A stretch of DNA of 64,000 bases from Hemileia vastatrix (taxonomy: Eukaryota; Basidiomycota; Pucciniomycetes; Pucciniales; Zaghouaniaceae). The translations under genes were made by a program, and so were the position numbers. The stretch is taken from the NCBI GenBank assembly GCA_030280995.1, contig JASXTE010000013.1, forward strand, positions 13,049,001 through 13,113,000, read 5' to 3'. A model generated the notes under the pieces. That model saw only the letters and a program-made list of their open reading frames with translations, was not told where the DNA came from and ran no database searches. Shown one piece after another: positions 29,430 to 40,268 of this stretch. Position 1 is the stretch's first letter; every line of letters begins with the position of its first letter.

Positions 29430-30735
29430 AAATGTGGTTGAAATTTTTGGCTGCATTAACCAAAGCTATTTCTGGACCAGAAGGAATACCAGCATTTAGC
29501 ATCAAATCATAAAGAAAATCTTTAAAGTAATTCCAGTGCTTCATTCAAAGTTTTTTCAGGACTTTGGAAATATCAATATCATTTTTGTCTACCTTAGCAA
29601 AATTAAAAAAATTGTTCATAGAAGCTTAATCATCAAAAGGATGAGGAGAAGAGTAGGGTGGTGGGAAGCTTGAATTTTCAGCCTTATTTTTCTTCCTCCT
29701 TGTGATGCTTCTTGAAACCAAATCAGATACTGAGTTAAAAAAAGGTGTTTTTGGAGGCTTGAGAAGAGTCAGCTCCCTTGGGTTTACAGTCTGATGGAAA
29801 AGAATGAAAAAATTAGTATTTATTCAAAGTTAACTGGAAAGAGAAACTTACTATTGCTTTGGAACTCATACATGCTCTGTCTGGAGTCAGTAAAAAATAC
29901 TGCTTTGGAAGGGTTTGCAACAATTTTTTATTCAGTTAAGCCTGAAAGATTAGGTCAAGGGACATGCAAATCCAAAATAGTTCACAAATTTTCATGATAT
30001 TTGGCCAAATAAATAGCACCAGTAGTAGTAGTTTGAGACAGAGATGGTAATTGATCTGGATCTGGATTTGACCGACATGATTTTTTGAGGTCTCTATAAA
30101 TTTTTTTTTCTGAAATAGAAATGGAATTAATATCATACAAGGCAAAAAAAGATAAAAAAGAAGAAATTACCTCTACAACCAATCTAGGATTCCTATGCTC
30201 AAGGAGTAAAAAAATATTTTGAATATTTAGTGTCTTTTGAAACTCATTAAGAAATTTCCTGAAACAATCTTGACTAGACAGCCTTATTTTTTGGCCAGGG
30301 AGCCTTTGATTAATATTTTGTGTTTGGACATGCCAAGAAATTTGTCCTTCTTCTTCAAGATCTTGGACAAACTCACCTATATGTGCATCTTCTTTATCTT
30401 TAATGACACCAACTACTACATCTTTAGAATTCATCAAAGCTATAATTCCATGTTGGCCAAACCAATTCTAAGTTTTCTTCATCAGCAGTGAATTTTGTAT
30501 ATTTTTTTCTTTTTATTTGATTTCCCAGAGTTTTCTTCTGGGAAGAATATGAAATCTATTTTTACATAGATTTCAAATCTATAAAATGTAACTGATGGAG
30601 GGATTGACTGCAACATGACTGAAGAAGCCAAGTCTTGAGGCTGATAAGGGTAGCAAGGATTCTCATTATCCAGATCAGATGTAGCGGTTTCAAAGTTCAT
30701 GATGGAGCCAAAATCCAATAGCCTGTGACACACAA
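29430..30735 (-). pseudogene. E2 companion gene: conserved antisense protein with SAM-like end
   Basis: Pieces on the minus strand from an acceptor TGTCACAG: about 30720-30480 (LLDFGSIMNFETATSD, FEIYVKIDFIFF, Lys-rich), 30475-30130 (DEENLELVWPTWN, frameshift, KDVVVGVIKDKED, DCFRKFLNEFQKTLNIQNIF, EHRNPRLVVEV), a middle basic part near 29700 (SRSITRRKKNKAE), and the end 29600-29430 (KVLKKL, stop, MKHWNYFKDFLYDLMLNAGI, PSGPEIALVNAAKNF). It aligns with the E1 gene piece by piece, including the SAM-like end. The TGA within the last block sits where E1 has Gly. Probably inactive; role unknown. Confidence 0.6.
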
Positions 30736-30979
30736 AAACTACATGAGAATATAAAAAGAAGAAATAGAAAAGGAAAAAAAGGAAAAAATAAAAAAACTTA
30801 CATGTAATTGGAAAGATGAACCAATTTTAGATGTTTGTCGCAGTTGAATTGAGTTCAATTGATGGTTAAAGTGAGTTCATTCAATGAGTTGAATTGATTT
30901 GAGTCAATTGGAAGCAGAAAAAAAGAAAAAAAAGGCAAGAAAAAGAAATGAGGAAAATAAATGGTGAGGTAGGGGAAGA

Positions 30980-31152
30980 AAGAAAAAAAATGGGAGGTGG
31001 GAAGATGGGGGAAAATTTTGGGGCAGGTTATTGCAAATCCAATCAACTGATTAATCAGATATAGCTGGTCACCTGACCCGCACACAAGGTTTTGTGGGGG
31101 GGCCAGAGGCTAGAAAATTTGCAGATTGCCAAAAGGATTTTCCAATTAACTG
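30980..31152 (+). repeat. E2 right terminal inverted repeat
   Basis: G/A-rich complement of the left repeat, ending ATTTTCCAATTAACTG before TA. Confidence 0.8.
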
Positions 31153-31288
31153 TAAAGTTAATGCAAATAATGGGATCACATTGTAGCTAAGCATGAAGTG
31201 ATAAGTTAGAATATTATAAATATGCATGATGTGGTGTAAATAATAAATAAGGCTGGAAAAAAAATAACAAGACAGATAGAATATATTA

Positions 31289-31935
31289 GGGCATCTACCA
31301 TCGTGTCAGTAACACCCCATTCCATGCATACTTAATTATTACTTTGGTGCATATTTCAGCACCATGTCATTTACACCTTAAATTAGCTATTCATTTTGGT
31401 AAATGTTGTGTACAAGTAAGTATATATACTTACAGATACTTACTTTGCATCATTAAATTACACCTCTCCTTGCCAATTTTTTTTTCATTTTCCATTTCTC
31501 ATCAAGATACTTAATCACACCCTTGATTCCACCACCATTTCAAAAATTATCTTTTCAATTTGCTTTACTAACTACTCATCACCAAATTTTATCAATTTTC
31601 ACTATTTTACAAAACTGGCTGCACACTCCAAGCCCTAATTACAAAAATATGCCAAGCAACCACTAGAAAACGTGCTCTCTAAACACACATAGGAAATAGT
31701 ATACTCTTATTCTTTTGTACCAAGTTATTTATTGAGAACATTGAATTACATGCATAAAAAATTAGAAGTTGAGGTTTACCTAATGACTTCCAAAGTCCCA
31801 GGGCTGAATATTAACTACTTGTGGTGATTAGTAAAAGATACTACATAGGGCTGCTGAATATTGAAATTCATTATGAAATGACCAAGTAAAATTCAATTAT
31901 ATACTTATTTTTTACCAACACAGTGGTAAATGCCC
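31289..31935 (+). mobile_element. Harbinger-type MITE, copy 1
   Basis: 647 bp. Starts GGGCATCTACC, ends GGTAAATGCCC, flanked by a 3-bp TTA duplication (31286-31288 and 31936-31938). Non-coding. The TWA target and GGGCATC ends fit PIF/Harbinger. Confidence 0.85.
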
Positions 31936-31999
31936 TTAGAGCTTATAATACTTAGTATTCAGCTAGTAGTCTGTAGCATTTTTCATCCAGAAGGGCTAA

Positions 32000-32643
32000 G
32001 GGCATCTACCTCCATGTTGGTAAAAAATAACTATATAATTTCATTTTACATGGTCATTTCATAATGAATTTCAATATTCAACCACGCTATGCAGTATCTT
32101 TTACTGATCACCACATTTAGTTAATATTCAACTCTGGAAATTTGGCAGTCATTAGGTAAGCCTTGAATGCCAATTTTTTATACATGCCATTCAATTTTCT
32201 CAATGAATAACTTGGTACAAAAGAATAAGAATATATTATTTCCTATGTGTGTTTAGAGAGCACATTTTCTTGTTGTTGCTTGGCATATTTTAGTAATTAA
32301 GGCTTGGAGTGCACATCCAGTTGTGTAAAATAGTGGAAATTGATAAAATTTGGTGATGAGTAGTGAGTATAGTGAATTGAAAAGATAATTTGTGAAACAG
32401 TGTTGTAATCAAGGGTGTGATTAAGTATCTTGATGAGCAATGCAAAATGAAAAAATTGGCAGGGAGAGATGCAATTTAATGACTGAAAGTAAGTATCCAT
32501 AAGTATATATACTTACTTGTACCCAACATTTAATGAAATGAATAGCTAATGTGAGGTGTAAATGACACAGTGCCGGAATATGCATCAAAGTAATATTTAT
32601 GTATGTATGGAGTAGAGTGTTACCAACATGGTGGTAGATGCCC
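32000..32643 (-). mobile_element. Harbinger-type MITE, copy 2 (opposite orientation)
   Basis: 644 bp. Starts GGGCATCTACC, ends GGTAGATGCCC, flanked by a TAA duplication (31997-31999 and 32644-32646). Nearly the full length is an inverted copy of 31289-31935, including the AAGTATATATACTTAC core. The 61-bp spacer between the copies is unrelated. Confidence 0.85.
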
Positions 32644-32819
32644 TAATCCCTATTGTGAAATTGTAACTATTCACAGTATACTTCATTATCCTTTACTTTG
32701 TTTCCATTTTTTTCATTCTCACTTTTTGACTTCAACTTCATGTATATAAGTAGATGGTATCACTCACTAGTGTCCCCATCAAATCTACCATTTACATATT
32801 TGTTCCTATACTTCTTCCC

Positions 32820-33125
32820 TAGTTTCTCCTCCTCCTTCTTTTCTGCTCCAATTGTCCCAATATTCTCTCCACTTGCTCCAATTTTATCTATCATTATAAG
32901 TAATCAGTTAATTCTTTAACAGGTACTGTATTTTCTCCTCCTTCTTTTTCTGCTCCACTCCTTCCGATCTCCTCTCTGCTCGCTCCACTTTTATCTGTCA
33001 TTATAACAAATCAGTTAATTCTTTAATCAGGTACTGTATTTTTTCCTCCTTTTTCTTTTCTTGTTCACTTACTCCACTTTTATCTATCATTATAGCTAAT
33101 CAGTTAATTCTTTAATCAGGTACTG
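32820..33125 (+). repeat. Three-copy pyrimidine-rich tandem repeat of about 100 bp
   Basis: Each copy runs from a TTTCTCCTCCTTCTTTT-like start through GCTCCA and TATCATTATA to AATCAGTTAATTCTTTAA and GGTACTG. Copies begin near 32820, 32934 and 33036. Degenerate; no coding potential. Confidence 0.75.
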
Positions 33126-33942
33126 CTAATAAGTTTAATTGAAAAAAGAACAAAAAGTAGAAACCTCAGAAAAAGATCCAAATTTAACCTTTTAAATTAT
33201 TTTAATTATATTCTTATTGTTTCTGAATTTTTGTTATAGTTCAGCACTTCTCTCTATCTCCAATATTTTAGATCAGTGTTTTCAATTTTTTAATTAATTT
33301 CTGCTTCTGTCTTTAAAAATTTATTGCTTTGCCCATGGTTTTGTCTCACTAAAAGCCTGTAAGGGAAAACAAAATTATTCAGATGTGCAAACAATGTGAT
33401 ATAGACTAAGAGCATCTGTCTTAATTACTGCTACTTTTAATTTTTAGATATTTTTATTTGTTGCCTCCTTTAGGAATCACTCTTATTACTATTAACCATT
33501 TATTGATTTTATCTTACAAATACACATTTCATTTTACTATAATTTTTTTCAAGGATAGTTTTTTCAAATCGACTTACCATTTCACTAATCTTACACATTA
33601 AGCTTAATGTTTCTAAACTGAACATTACATCTTGATATGATTAATATCTTATTTTACAATATAAAATTACTTTCAAGATAGAATATATTCTCACCACTGG
33701 ATTTTGGTTCACTCTAGGTTAGAATATGATCTATTTCTTTATTTTACTTATCTTTCTAGATTATTTTCTTACCAAAGTATTTTGGTTCACTCTGGTAATA
33801 AATCCATACATATAGAACAAAACTACACAACACACTATCTGCTAGTTTATTACATGCCACATCTCTATAATTGTTCCTCATTTATGAGTCATGTCATCTT
33901 TTTCATTAACCTTATACATATATATGAGCATTTACATATTTA
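33126..33942. other. Intergenic, AT-rich
   Basis: About 800 bases. I see no gene, terminal repeat or tandem array. Short open frames lack recognisable motifs. Confidence 0.5.
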
Positions 33943-33944
33943 TA

Positions 33945-34081
33945 CAGCTATTCAGGAAAACCTTGCTTTTTTTTATCCCCATTCCAAATGGTCACAAGTT
34001 TGACTCCTGTAGGGGACACTTTCCTTTTCTGACCTCAACAAGTGGAAGGCAAAAACACAGAAAGATTTTCCCAAATAGTTG
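33945..34081. mobile_element. Small TA-flanked MITE (copy A)
   Basis: 137 bp between TA dinucleotides (33943-33944 and 34082-34083). Left end CAGCTATTCAGGAAAACC; the right end read inward is CAACTATTTGGGAAAATC. Same end pattern as E2. Contains the GCAAAAACACAG motif also seen in copy B. Confidence 0.75.
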
Positions 34082-34140
34082 TATATACTTCCCATTCCAA
34101 AATGCTTTAAGATTTTCAAATAAAATAATACCCTCACCGC

Positions 34141-34197
34141 CTGCCAAAATGTGCTTGGATGTGAGAGATCAGCTGACATGCAAGCACATTGTGGCAG
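34141..34197. repeat. Perfect-type hairpin, 17-bp stem
   Basis: CTGCCAAAATGTGCTTG (34141-34157) pairs with CAAGCACATTGTGGCAG (34181-34197), 16 of 17 matched, around a 23-nt loop. It lies between two MITEs and may be the relic of another one. Confidence 0.7.
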
Positions 34198-34272
34198 GGT
34201 AAGAGTGGGGAGGATTTTTTTTTTGAAAAAATGCAAGCGTTTTTGAATTAGCAGTACAATAAAAATGTGATA

Positions 34273-34404
34273 CAGCTAATCCGGTAAAGCTTGTGGTTTT
34301 CTTGCCTTTCATCTCCCGCCAAAAGCATAGTTCAGCTGCCCTAAACTCATAATTTTGACGGGGGATAGGATGGAAGACAACCGCAAGCTTTCCAGAATTA
34401 GCTG
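34273..34404. mobile_element. Small TA-flanked MITE (copy C)
   Basis: 132 bp between TA at 34271-34272 and 34405-34406. Left end CAGCTAATCCGGTAAAGCTT; the right end read inward is CAGCTAATTCTGGAAAGCTT. About 60 bp of each side pair with the other (TCTCCCGCC against GGGGGATAGG). Related to copies A and B. Confidence 0.8.
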
Positions 34405-35168
34405 TAACTGTTATGGTGTTACCAAACTATGTACATACAGCCATGTCAATAAAGCTTTATATTTTTTTGAAAAAAATTATTACTTTTTCATCAGCTGCTA
34501 TTTTTTTTATTTGAAAAATCCACAATAAGAAAGCACTAAACAACAAGTGAGATATCCCTGATGGGGATATCCAGCACAAGTTGGGGATATTTTAGGGAGG
34601 GACATAAGGATAGAATAATAATTTTCAGAAAAAGATGTGCAAGAAAAATATGTGTAAGAAAATATGTGCAAAAAGAATATGTGAAAAAAATAAGTGGTAC
34701 AAAAAACTTTTGCAAGCATGGGAAATTTTGTTTTTTAATTTTTTTTCTCTGAAAAAATGATTTTCGATTTCATTTTTTATTTTTTTCTGTTTTTTCACAA
34801 TTTTTTTTTGAAAAAAAAAATTATCATGGTCGCAAATGATTTTTTTACACTTACATTTCTCACACTTATTTTTCTTGCACTTACTTTTCTTAGAGCATCC
34901 ACACTTGTTTGGTTGTGTAACTCCTGCTTACATGCATATTACTTCTGAGTTGCACAAATTTATGATATCATTACACACTCATTTTTTGGAAAATTCACTA
35001 TTTTCAAGTTACACAAAATATTCATCACTTGTGTTTCTTGGTTTATTCAATAACATTACTGCTTCCATGGCACTAATTTCTTCTATCCCTCTTTCTACCA
35101 TACTCATTTTTCTTCACTCAACTGTTGAATTTCCCATGCCTTTGAATTTCCTTGATGATTTATTAGAC

Positions 35169-36960
35169 ATGGAAGAAGAAGATCTCCTTCTTACATATTT
35201 GTTAACTACCTATTGCAGCAATCAATCATCTAATTCAACTACACCAAGACCAAAGAAAAAAATGATACAAAGAGATTGTTATACTGGTAATGCATGCTTA
35301 ATGAAAGACTACTTTGGGAAAAACCCTGTTTACAAAAATACTATTTTTGAGCGCCAATTTAGAATAAGCAAAGATCTATTTACAAAAATTGTTGAGGATC
35401 TACAGATGCACAATAAATATTGGGTTTTAAAATCTGTAAGTATAGTATTTTTTTAATAATATCCATCACACTTTTTCTCAATTTTTTACTAACTGCATTA
35501 CTACATGATTGCTGCGGGAAACTTGGATTTTGTCACGCGCCACGTGACACTCAAGGCAAAAGCGGCTCATTAAATCAATAATATCAAGTCCTAAATCTAT
35601 ACTCAAAGCGCAGAAAGCAATTCTCCATAGCAACTGCAATTTTCCTTTGTGTACTTACTATTTAACTGCGCTAGCCTAAACTCTAAATCTAAATTAGTTA
35701 ATTGCCCAATAGGGTGCCTTAGTCTCCTTTTCAATAAGCGACGCACAACGCTAGGTTCAACGAAATAGTACAGTAGTAGTTTTTCATTAAAGATTTGTTA
35801 ATTAATTAAAAAGGGGTAAATTGAGCATGGACGGATATTTAGCAAAGAGGGTCTAAGTGTATGTTAGTAATGGTCAATGGTATGGGAATGGTGCGATGGA
35901 AGGGAGGTCAATGCGAGGAGGAACAAAGGATATAAAAGGGTTGGGTATTTTAGTTCGATATTCCTTAGAATTAAATTATAAATCGTATTTACATTAATAG
36001 TGGTAAATCTTTAAAGTTAAAACATTGTTATTGTATCTTTCTTTCAATCTCTCAATATTCATTTCTAAATCCTAAATATTTGATTATTGAGTTTCCAACC
36101 CTTCGTGAGATCTTAATAATTCCTATTACCTTTGAAACTATTTTATAATTCTTCTCGAACGAATCTCAAACCTGTAGGGCTTACTTCGAGTGACCTTCGA
36201 ATCACTTCCTCGAATCATTCCTCTGTGCCTCAAAGAAGTTTCTAAATCTCTCATCTCACTTTCAGGAACATCCTCGACCTTGTGCGTAGGTCGTCCAGTG
36301 ACAGATTGACACCTCACCAAAAGCTTACTAGAGTACTTTTCCAGCTTGCCTATGGAATTTCAGCCAACTCAACTGACGAGTATGTTCACATAGCTGAAAC
36401 CACTTCACTAAAGGCATTGAAAACTTTTGTTAAAGACATCATATCTTTATACAAAAGTGAGTATTTATGAGAACCAAACGCTGTGGAGAAAACCAAGATT
36501 TTGAGGGAGTACAAAGACAGGGGGTTTCCAGGATGTCTTGGAAGTATTGATGGGATGCACTGGGAGTGGAAAAATTGCCCCACAGCCTGGGATGGTCAGT
36601 TCCAGGGGAAGGAAAAAACTCCAACTATGATATTGGAGGCTGTAGAAAGCAAAAACTTACGAATTTGGCACACTTTCTTTGGATCACCTGGAGCTTTAAA
36701 TGACATCAATGTTCTTTATTGCAGCAACTTTTTTGATAAACTTTTGGGCGGTAGTCAATATGGTGTAACATGTAAAGTAAATAATAGAGTTTATAAAAAT
36801 TGTTACTACCTTGCTGATGGTATTTACCCACCATGGTCAACACTGGTCAAAACAATTTTCTCGTCCGCAATATGAGGAAAGCCGATATTACTCTAAATTA
36901 CAAGAAAGTTCTAGAAAGGACATATGCATGCTTTTGGGGTGTTTCAAAGTAGGTGGGGAA
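35169..36960 (+). pseudogene. Harbinger transposase (DDE_Tnp_4 type), broken
   Basis: N-terminal part 35169-35431 (MEEEDLLLTYLL..., FGKNPVYKNTIFERQFRISK). A possible intron follows (GTAAGTATAG). The next exon is interrupted by a solo LTR, resumes at 36304 (LTPHQKLTRVLFQLAYGIS, SLKALKTFVKDI) and meets a TGA after KSEYL. The core 36483-36875 has GCLGSIDGMHWEWKNCP (first Asp), WHTFFGSPGALNDINVL (second Asp) and YYLADGIYPPW. These motifs define PIF/Harbinger transposases, which act with a MYB-like partner. After KTI the frame shifts. Removing the LTR plus one target copy leaves an open join, so the LTR hit coding sequence. Confidence 0.85.
35531..36303 (+). repeat. Solo LTR inside the Harbinger transposase
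   Basis: 773 bp, TGTCACGCGCC...CCAGTGACA, with a 6-bp perfect inverted repeat TGTCAC/GTGACA at the ends. Flanked by GATTT (35526-35530) and GATTG (36304-36308), a 5-bp duplication with one mismatch. TATA-like GGATATAAAAGGG near 35930. No internal retroelement remains, so it is a recombination product. Base composition is less AT-rich than the surroundings. Confidence 0.85.
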
Positions 36961-37934
36961 TTCTAACCCAGCCATGTTGTCTATGGAATATCAAAGAAGT
37001 GAAGGAGACAATGACCTGTTGTATAATCTTACCCAACATGATAGTGGAAGCAAAATCAGAATCAGATCCTTACCTAAATGAACAATCTATTCAATGTCAA
37101 CTTTCAACAAACCAATAAGATCCTTCTTTGACAAACAGCTTAGTGAATTTTATTCAAAACAGCCATGAGCTTCACAATTCTGACACACATTTTGAATTGC
37201 GAGAGAATCTGAAAAAACATATTTGGAAAAATAGAGGAATATTTTAATATATACAAAGGGAATAATTTATGATTACTAAATGTTTATAACTATTGAGCAG
37301 TGCAACTAACCTAGCAATAGTATCAGGCCGCCCGTAAGCAACATATATTTCAGAATGAGATAAGTAATAATACAAATGTATCTATACCTTTTATTATATA
37401 TAATAGTCTTGGGATAAGTTTCCCAAGCCTTAACTATTGAGCAGAGCAACTAACCTATCACATGCGCACCCAATAGAATAACATGAGAATGTAATGTTGT
37501 AGTACTAAAAAAATTATAAAAACTTGAGATAAATTTATATTATATATATAAAGCTTTTTAGCAAATGCAAGCCTTTTTTGTGGTTGGTGATAGCTTTGAT
37601 GCAGACTTTATATATTTCTTGGCTTCCTTGAACAAGATTATCTTGCCCAGGGAATCCTATATGTCCAAACAGCCTTTACCCAAGATTTTTACCACACCTG
37701 GGAGGGAGTCGCAAAAGATATTTGGTGCACCTAAAAACTTTTTTTTATGCATCATTGATGATTAGCAGTTATTTCTGAAGCTTGTATTTTATCTTTTACA
37801 AAGTCTCTTTTTTATTCCAAAATTCTCTGATTGTTTTATTTACAAGAAAATAGTGGATTGAAAGAAACTTCAAAGCCAAATCAATATATTGTTCTTGTTG
37901 ATGAGGGAAATTACAAGATATATATTTTATAATA
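36961..37934. other. Harbinger interior, no recognisable gene
   Basis: About 970 bases between transposase remnant and palindrome. CTATTGAGCAG and AACTAACCTA recur near 37292 and 37432, a weak direct repeat of about 140 bp. Nothing coding is supported. Confidence 0.4.
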
Positions 37935-38590
37935 ATATATAAAAATAAAAAAAAGTGTGAGTTGAAAATAAAACTAAATATATGTAATACTTGTAAGACA
38001 TTATGTAAATAATAATTAAAAAGAAGAAAATTGAGTTGAAAGGGATGGAACAGACCAGTATATATATTATTTCTGAGCCTCCTAGAAAGCTCAAAGTGTA
38101 GTTGGAAGAGCCATTTGCTGCTTGACTGCAAGAAAGAAAAAAAAAGAAAAAAAAGGGCAAGAGGAGAGAGGAGGGAAATTTCTTACCAGTAATTAATTGG
38201 AAGAGCCATTTGGTGCTTGCCTGCAAGAAAGAAAAAAGTAAGAGGAAAAAAAAATAAATAGTAAGTAATTTCTCTCCTCTTGCCTATTTCATTTTTGTTT
38301 TTGTTTTTCTTTTTTTCTTTCTTGTAGGCATGCACCAAATGGCTCATCTGATTAATTTACTGGTAAGTTATTTCCCTCCTCTCTCCTCTTGCCCTTTTTT
38401 TTCTTTCTTGCAGGAAAGCAGCAAATGGCTCTTCCGACTACATTTTTGCCTCACATACTCCACATGGTAACCCAAAAGCCCTTGCAGCAAATGGCTCTTC
38501 TGACTAATTACTGGTAAGTAATTTTACTCCTCTCCATACAAGTAATAAATATATTTAGTTTTATTTTTGACTCACACTTCTTTTTATTAT
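37935..38590. repeat. Large imperfect palindrome with tandem sub-units
   Basis: The centre is near 38262. Left arm units GGAAGAGCCATTTG...TGCAAGAAAGAAA occur at about 38101 and 38200. Mirror units TTTCTTTCTTG...CAAATGGCTC occur at about 38315 and 38404, and part of a third near 38490. The outer arms also pair: AGTGTGAG near 37954 against CTCACACTT near 38572. Lies between the two Harbinger genes. Confidence 0.75.
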
Positions 38591-38945
38591 TACTGCTCTT
38601 TAATATTCATTTTGACTCACTTTTATTTTTTTTAAATCATTATATATATTTTAAAACTCACAAATAAAACAATAATTAACAAACTAAATCAAGAGTTACT
38701 CTTTTCAATCCACCTCCTTTTAATGTCCTCCTTCATTTTTTGTAAAAGCTCCAAGTCTTCATCAGTACAACAATTATTTTCTTTAAGTAGTAGAAGTTGT
38801 TTCATATCATTACTTCTCATTTCACTTAGATTTTCTCTTTGTCCAGTTGGAGGCACTCTTTTTGAATTGAAAGTTTCTCTTTTTTAAGTAGAGTTTTCTG
38901 TTTGGTAAGCTCATTTTGTTTTTCCATTAACTTCATTGCTGATAA

Positions 38946-39666
38946 TCAATTTTCTGCCTTTTTACCCATTTTCAAAGCCAGGTTAGTTTGTTCCTTGAGA
39001 TTGCTTGCTTCACTAATACAAAGTCTTTTTGAAGATTTTAGACCCAGAGGATGTGGAGAAAAGGCTGATTGTGGGGTGCCACTATGTGTTTCCACTTCGA
39101 TGTCGCTGCTTGCCTCTTCTACTCTATTGATATCACTTGAGTATGTGGTACTAGATTGAAGATCCTTACTTCTATCAAGTCTCCATTTAGGAACATGCCT
39201 AAGTTTGTCCCACACAGTCAAGCTTTTAAAAGATGATTTAGTTTGTTCTTGATAAAGAGATAGTGCAAGCCTTATCCAGTCACCGGGTGAGCTTCCACTA
39301 GGTGGGTTTCTTTCAATTGAGTTATAGATAGCGCTGAACTTCAAGGTAGACGTGTTAAGGGCTTGCCATCTAAGGTTGATTATTGAAAAATAATAAACAA
39401 GTTTTAATAAAAATGTAAGTCTACAAATTAAATAAAACTTACCAGATTCTAATCTGTTCATGATCTCTATATTGTGTCTTGCTATACTCATTAAAATGGC
39501 TTTTGATTTTCCTATAAAACGCCTCCCCAGATTGGTATGTAGACAATTCCGGTTGCTTGCTAATAAAAATCCAAGATATAGCAAGTTGTTCCTCCTCATG
39601 TTGAGACCAATTCAGTGACCGTTTTCTCTTATTTTCAAATTTGCTGGCGCTTTGAGGTGTAGACAT
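38946..39666 (-). pseudogene. Harbinger MYB/SANT-like DNA-binding protein
   Basis: Two exons. Exon 1 is 39666-39437, with a basic start, NWSQHEEEQLAISWIFISK and YRKIKSHFNEY, a trihelix/SANT-like domain. An intron follows (GTAAGTTTTA...AACCTTAG). Exon 2 from about 39371 to 38946 starts WQALNTSTLKFSAIYNSIE and continues DWIRLALSLYQEQTKSSF, VWDKLRHVPKW, with a Lys-rich tail. This is the layout of the PIF/Harbinger second ORF, which binds transposon ends and helps import transposase. The predicted splice junction creates a TGA where Arg is usual, so this copy may be dead. Confidence 0.75.
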
Positions 39667-40268
39667 AGTTAAGAAAGTACTATAATATAAAAAAGTGATA
39701 ATTTTGGTGTGATGTGATGATGAGAAGTGAGAAAAGTTATGTTTGGTAAGAAAATAGCGAGTAATGAAGTGTTCAGTAAGAGTGAAGATTTAATGAATTG
39801 GAGGTAGTGAAGTGTCGCAAGGTTGACCAAGTGAGATAAATTACTGAAAAAATGGTGGGGCAGAAAATGAGTTCCACTAATGATTCAATAATTCGTGGAA
39901 AGATCCATGATTTACTGAAAAAATTACTGATTTGACCCTTTACCGAAAGACTGAACATAGATGAGTGTGGAATTTTAGCGGCTGTTTTCTGTAAAATATG
40001 CATACCGAACGGGTTTACCGAAACGAGTGGAGATGCTCTTACATTTATTTTTCTGACCTTATGTCCCTCCCTAAAATATCCTTAACTCGCGCTGGATATC
40101 CCTGTCAGAGATATCTTACTTGCTGCGTAGTGAAGAATGAAAAAAAGTAGTAAAAATGATGCAGCGGGACTGTGAGCGGCCGGGCTTGTCAATTCAAAAA
40201 AAGTGGTAGCCGGTGAAAAAGTAACAAATTTTTTTCCGCAAAAACACATAGCTTTATTGACATGGCTG

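Larger units (their letters stand above)
17939..31152 (+). mobile_element. E2: two-gene Tc1/mariner-like DNA transposon containing G2
   Basis: Bounded by TA (17937-17938 and 31153-31154). Ends are CAACTAATTGGAAAAACCTT on the left and, read inward, CAGTTAATTGGAAAATCCTT on the right. The inverted repeats extend about 170 bp through CTGCAAATTTTC, GGTCAGGTGACCAGCTATAT and GCAATAACCTGC to a C/T-rich block. Without G2 the element is about 4.0 kb. It holds a transposase on +, a 34-bp tandem repeat, and a convergent companion gene on -, the same layout as E1. Confidence 0.85.
34893..40038 (+). mobile_element. PIF/Harbinger DNA transposon, inactive
   Basis: 5146 bp flanked by TTA (34890-34892 and 40039-40041). 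Ends GAGCATCCACACTTGTTTGG and, read inward from the right, GAGCATCTCCACTCGTTTCGG. It carries the two genes usual for this superfamily, a DDE transposase (35169-36960, +) and a MYB/SANT-like DNA-binding protein (38946-39666, -). A solo LTR and point mutations have broken the transposase. Confidence 0.92.
34438..40268. mobile_element. Mariner-type fold-back element holding the Harbinger element
   Basis: TA at 34436-34437 and 40269-40270. Ends CAGCCATGTCAATAAAGCT and its complement. The inverted repeat continues inward through TTACTTTTTCA, GAGATATC, GGGATATCCAGC and GGGAGGGACATAAGG. Without the 5.1-kb Harbinger insertion it is about 680 bp and non-coding, so a MITE. Confidence 0.85.

Noticed and set aside
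31286..32646. Single giant fold-back element
   Set aside because: Separate TTA and TAA duplications at the inner ends show two insertions.
34836..35168. Longer N-terminus of the Harbinger transposase from 34836
   Set aside because: It would begin outside the transposon and run through its terminal repeat.
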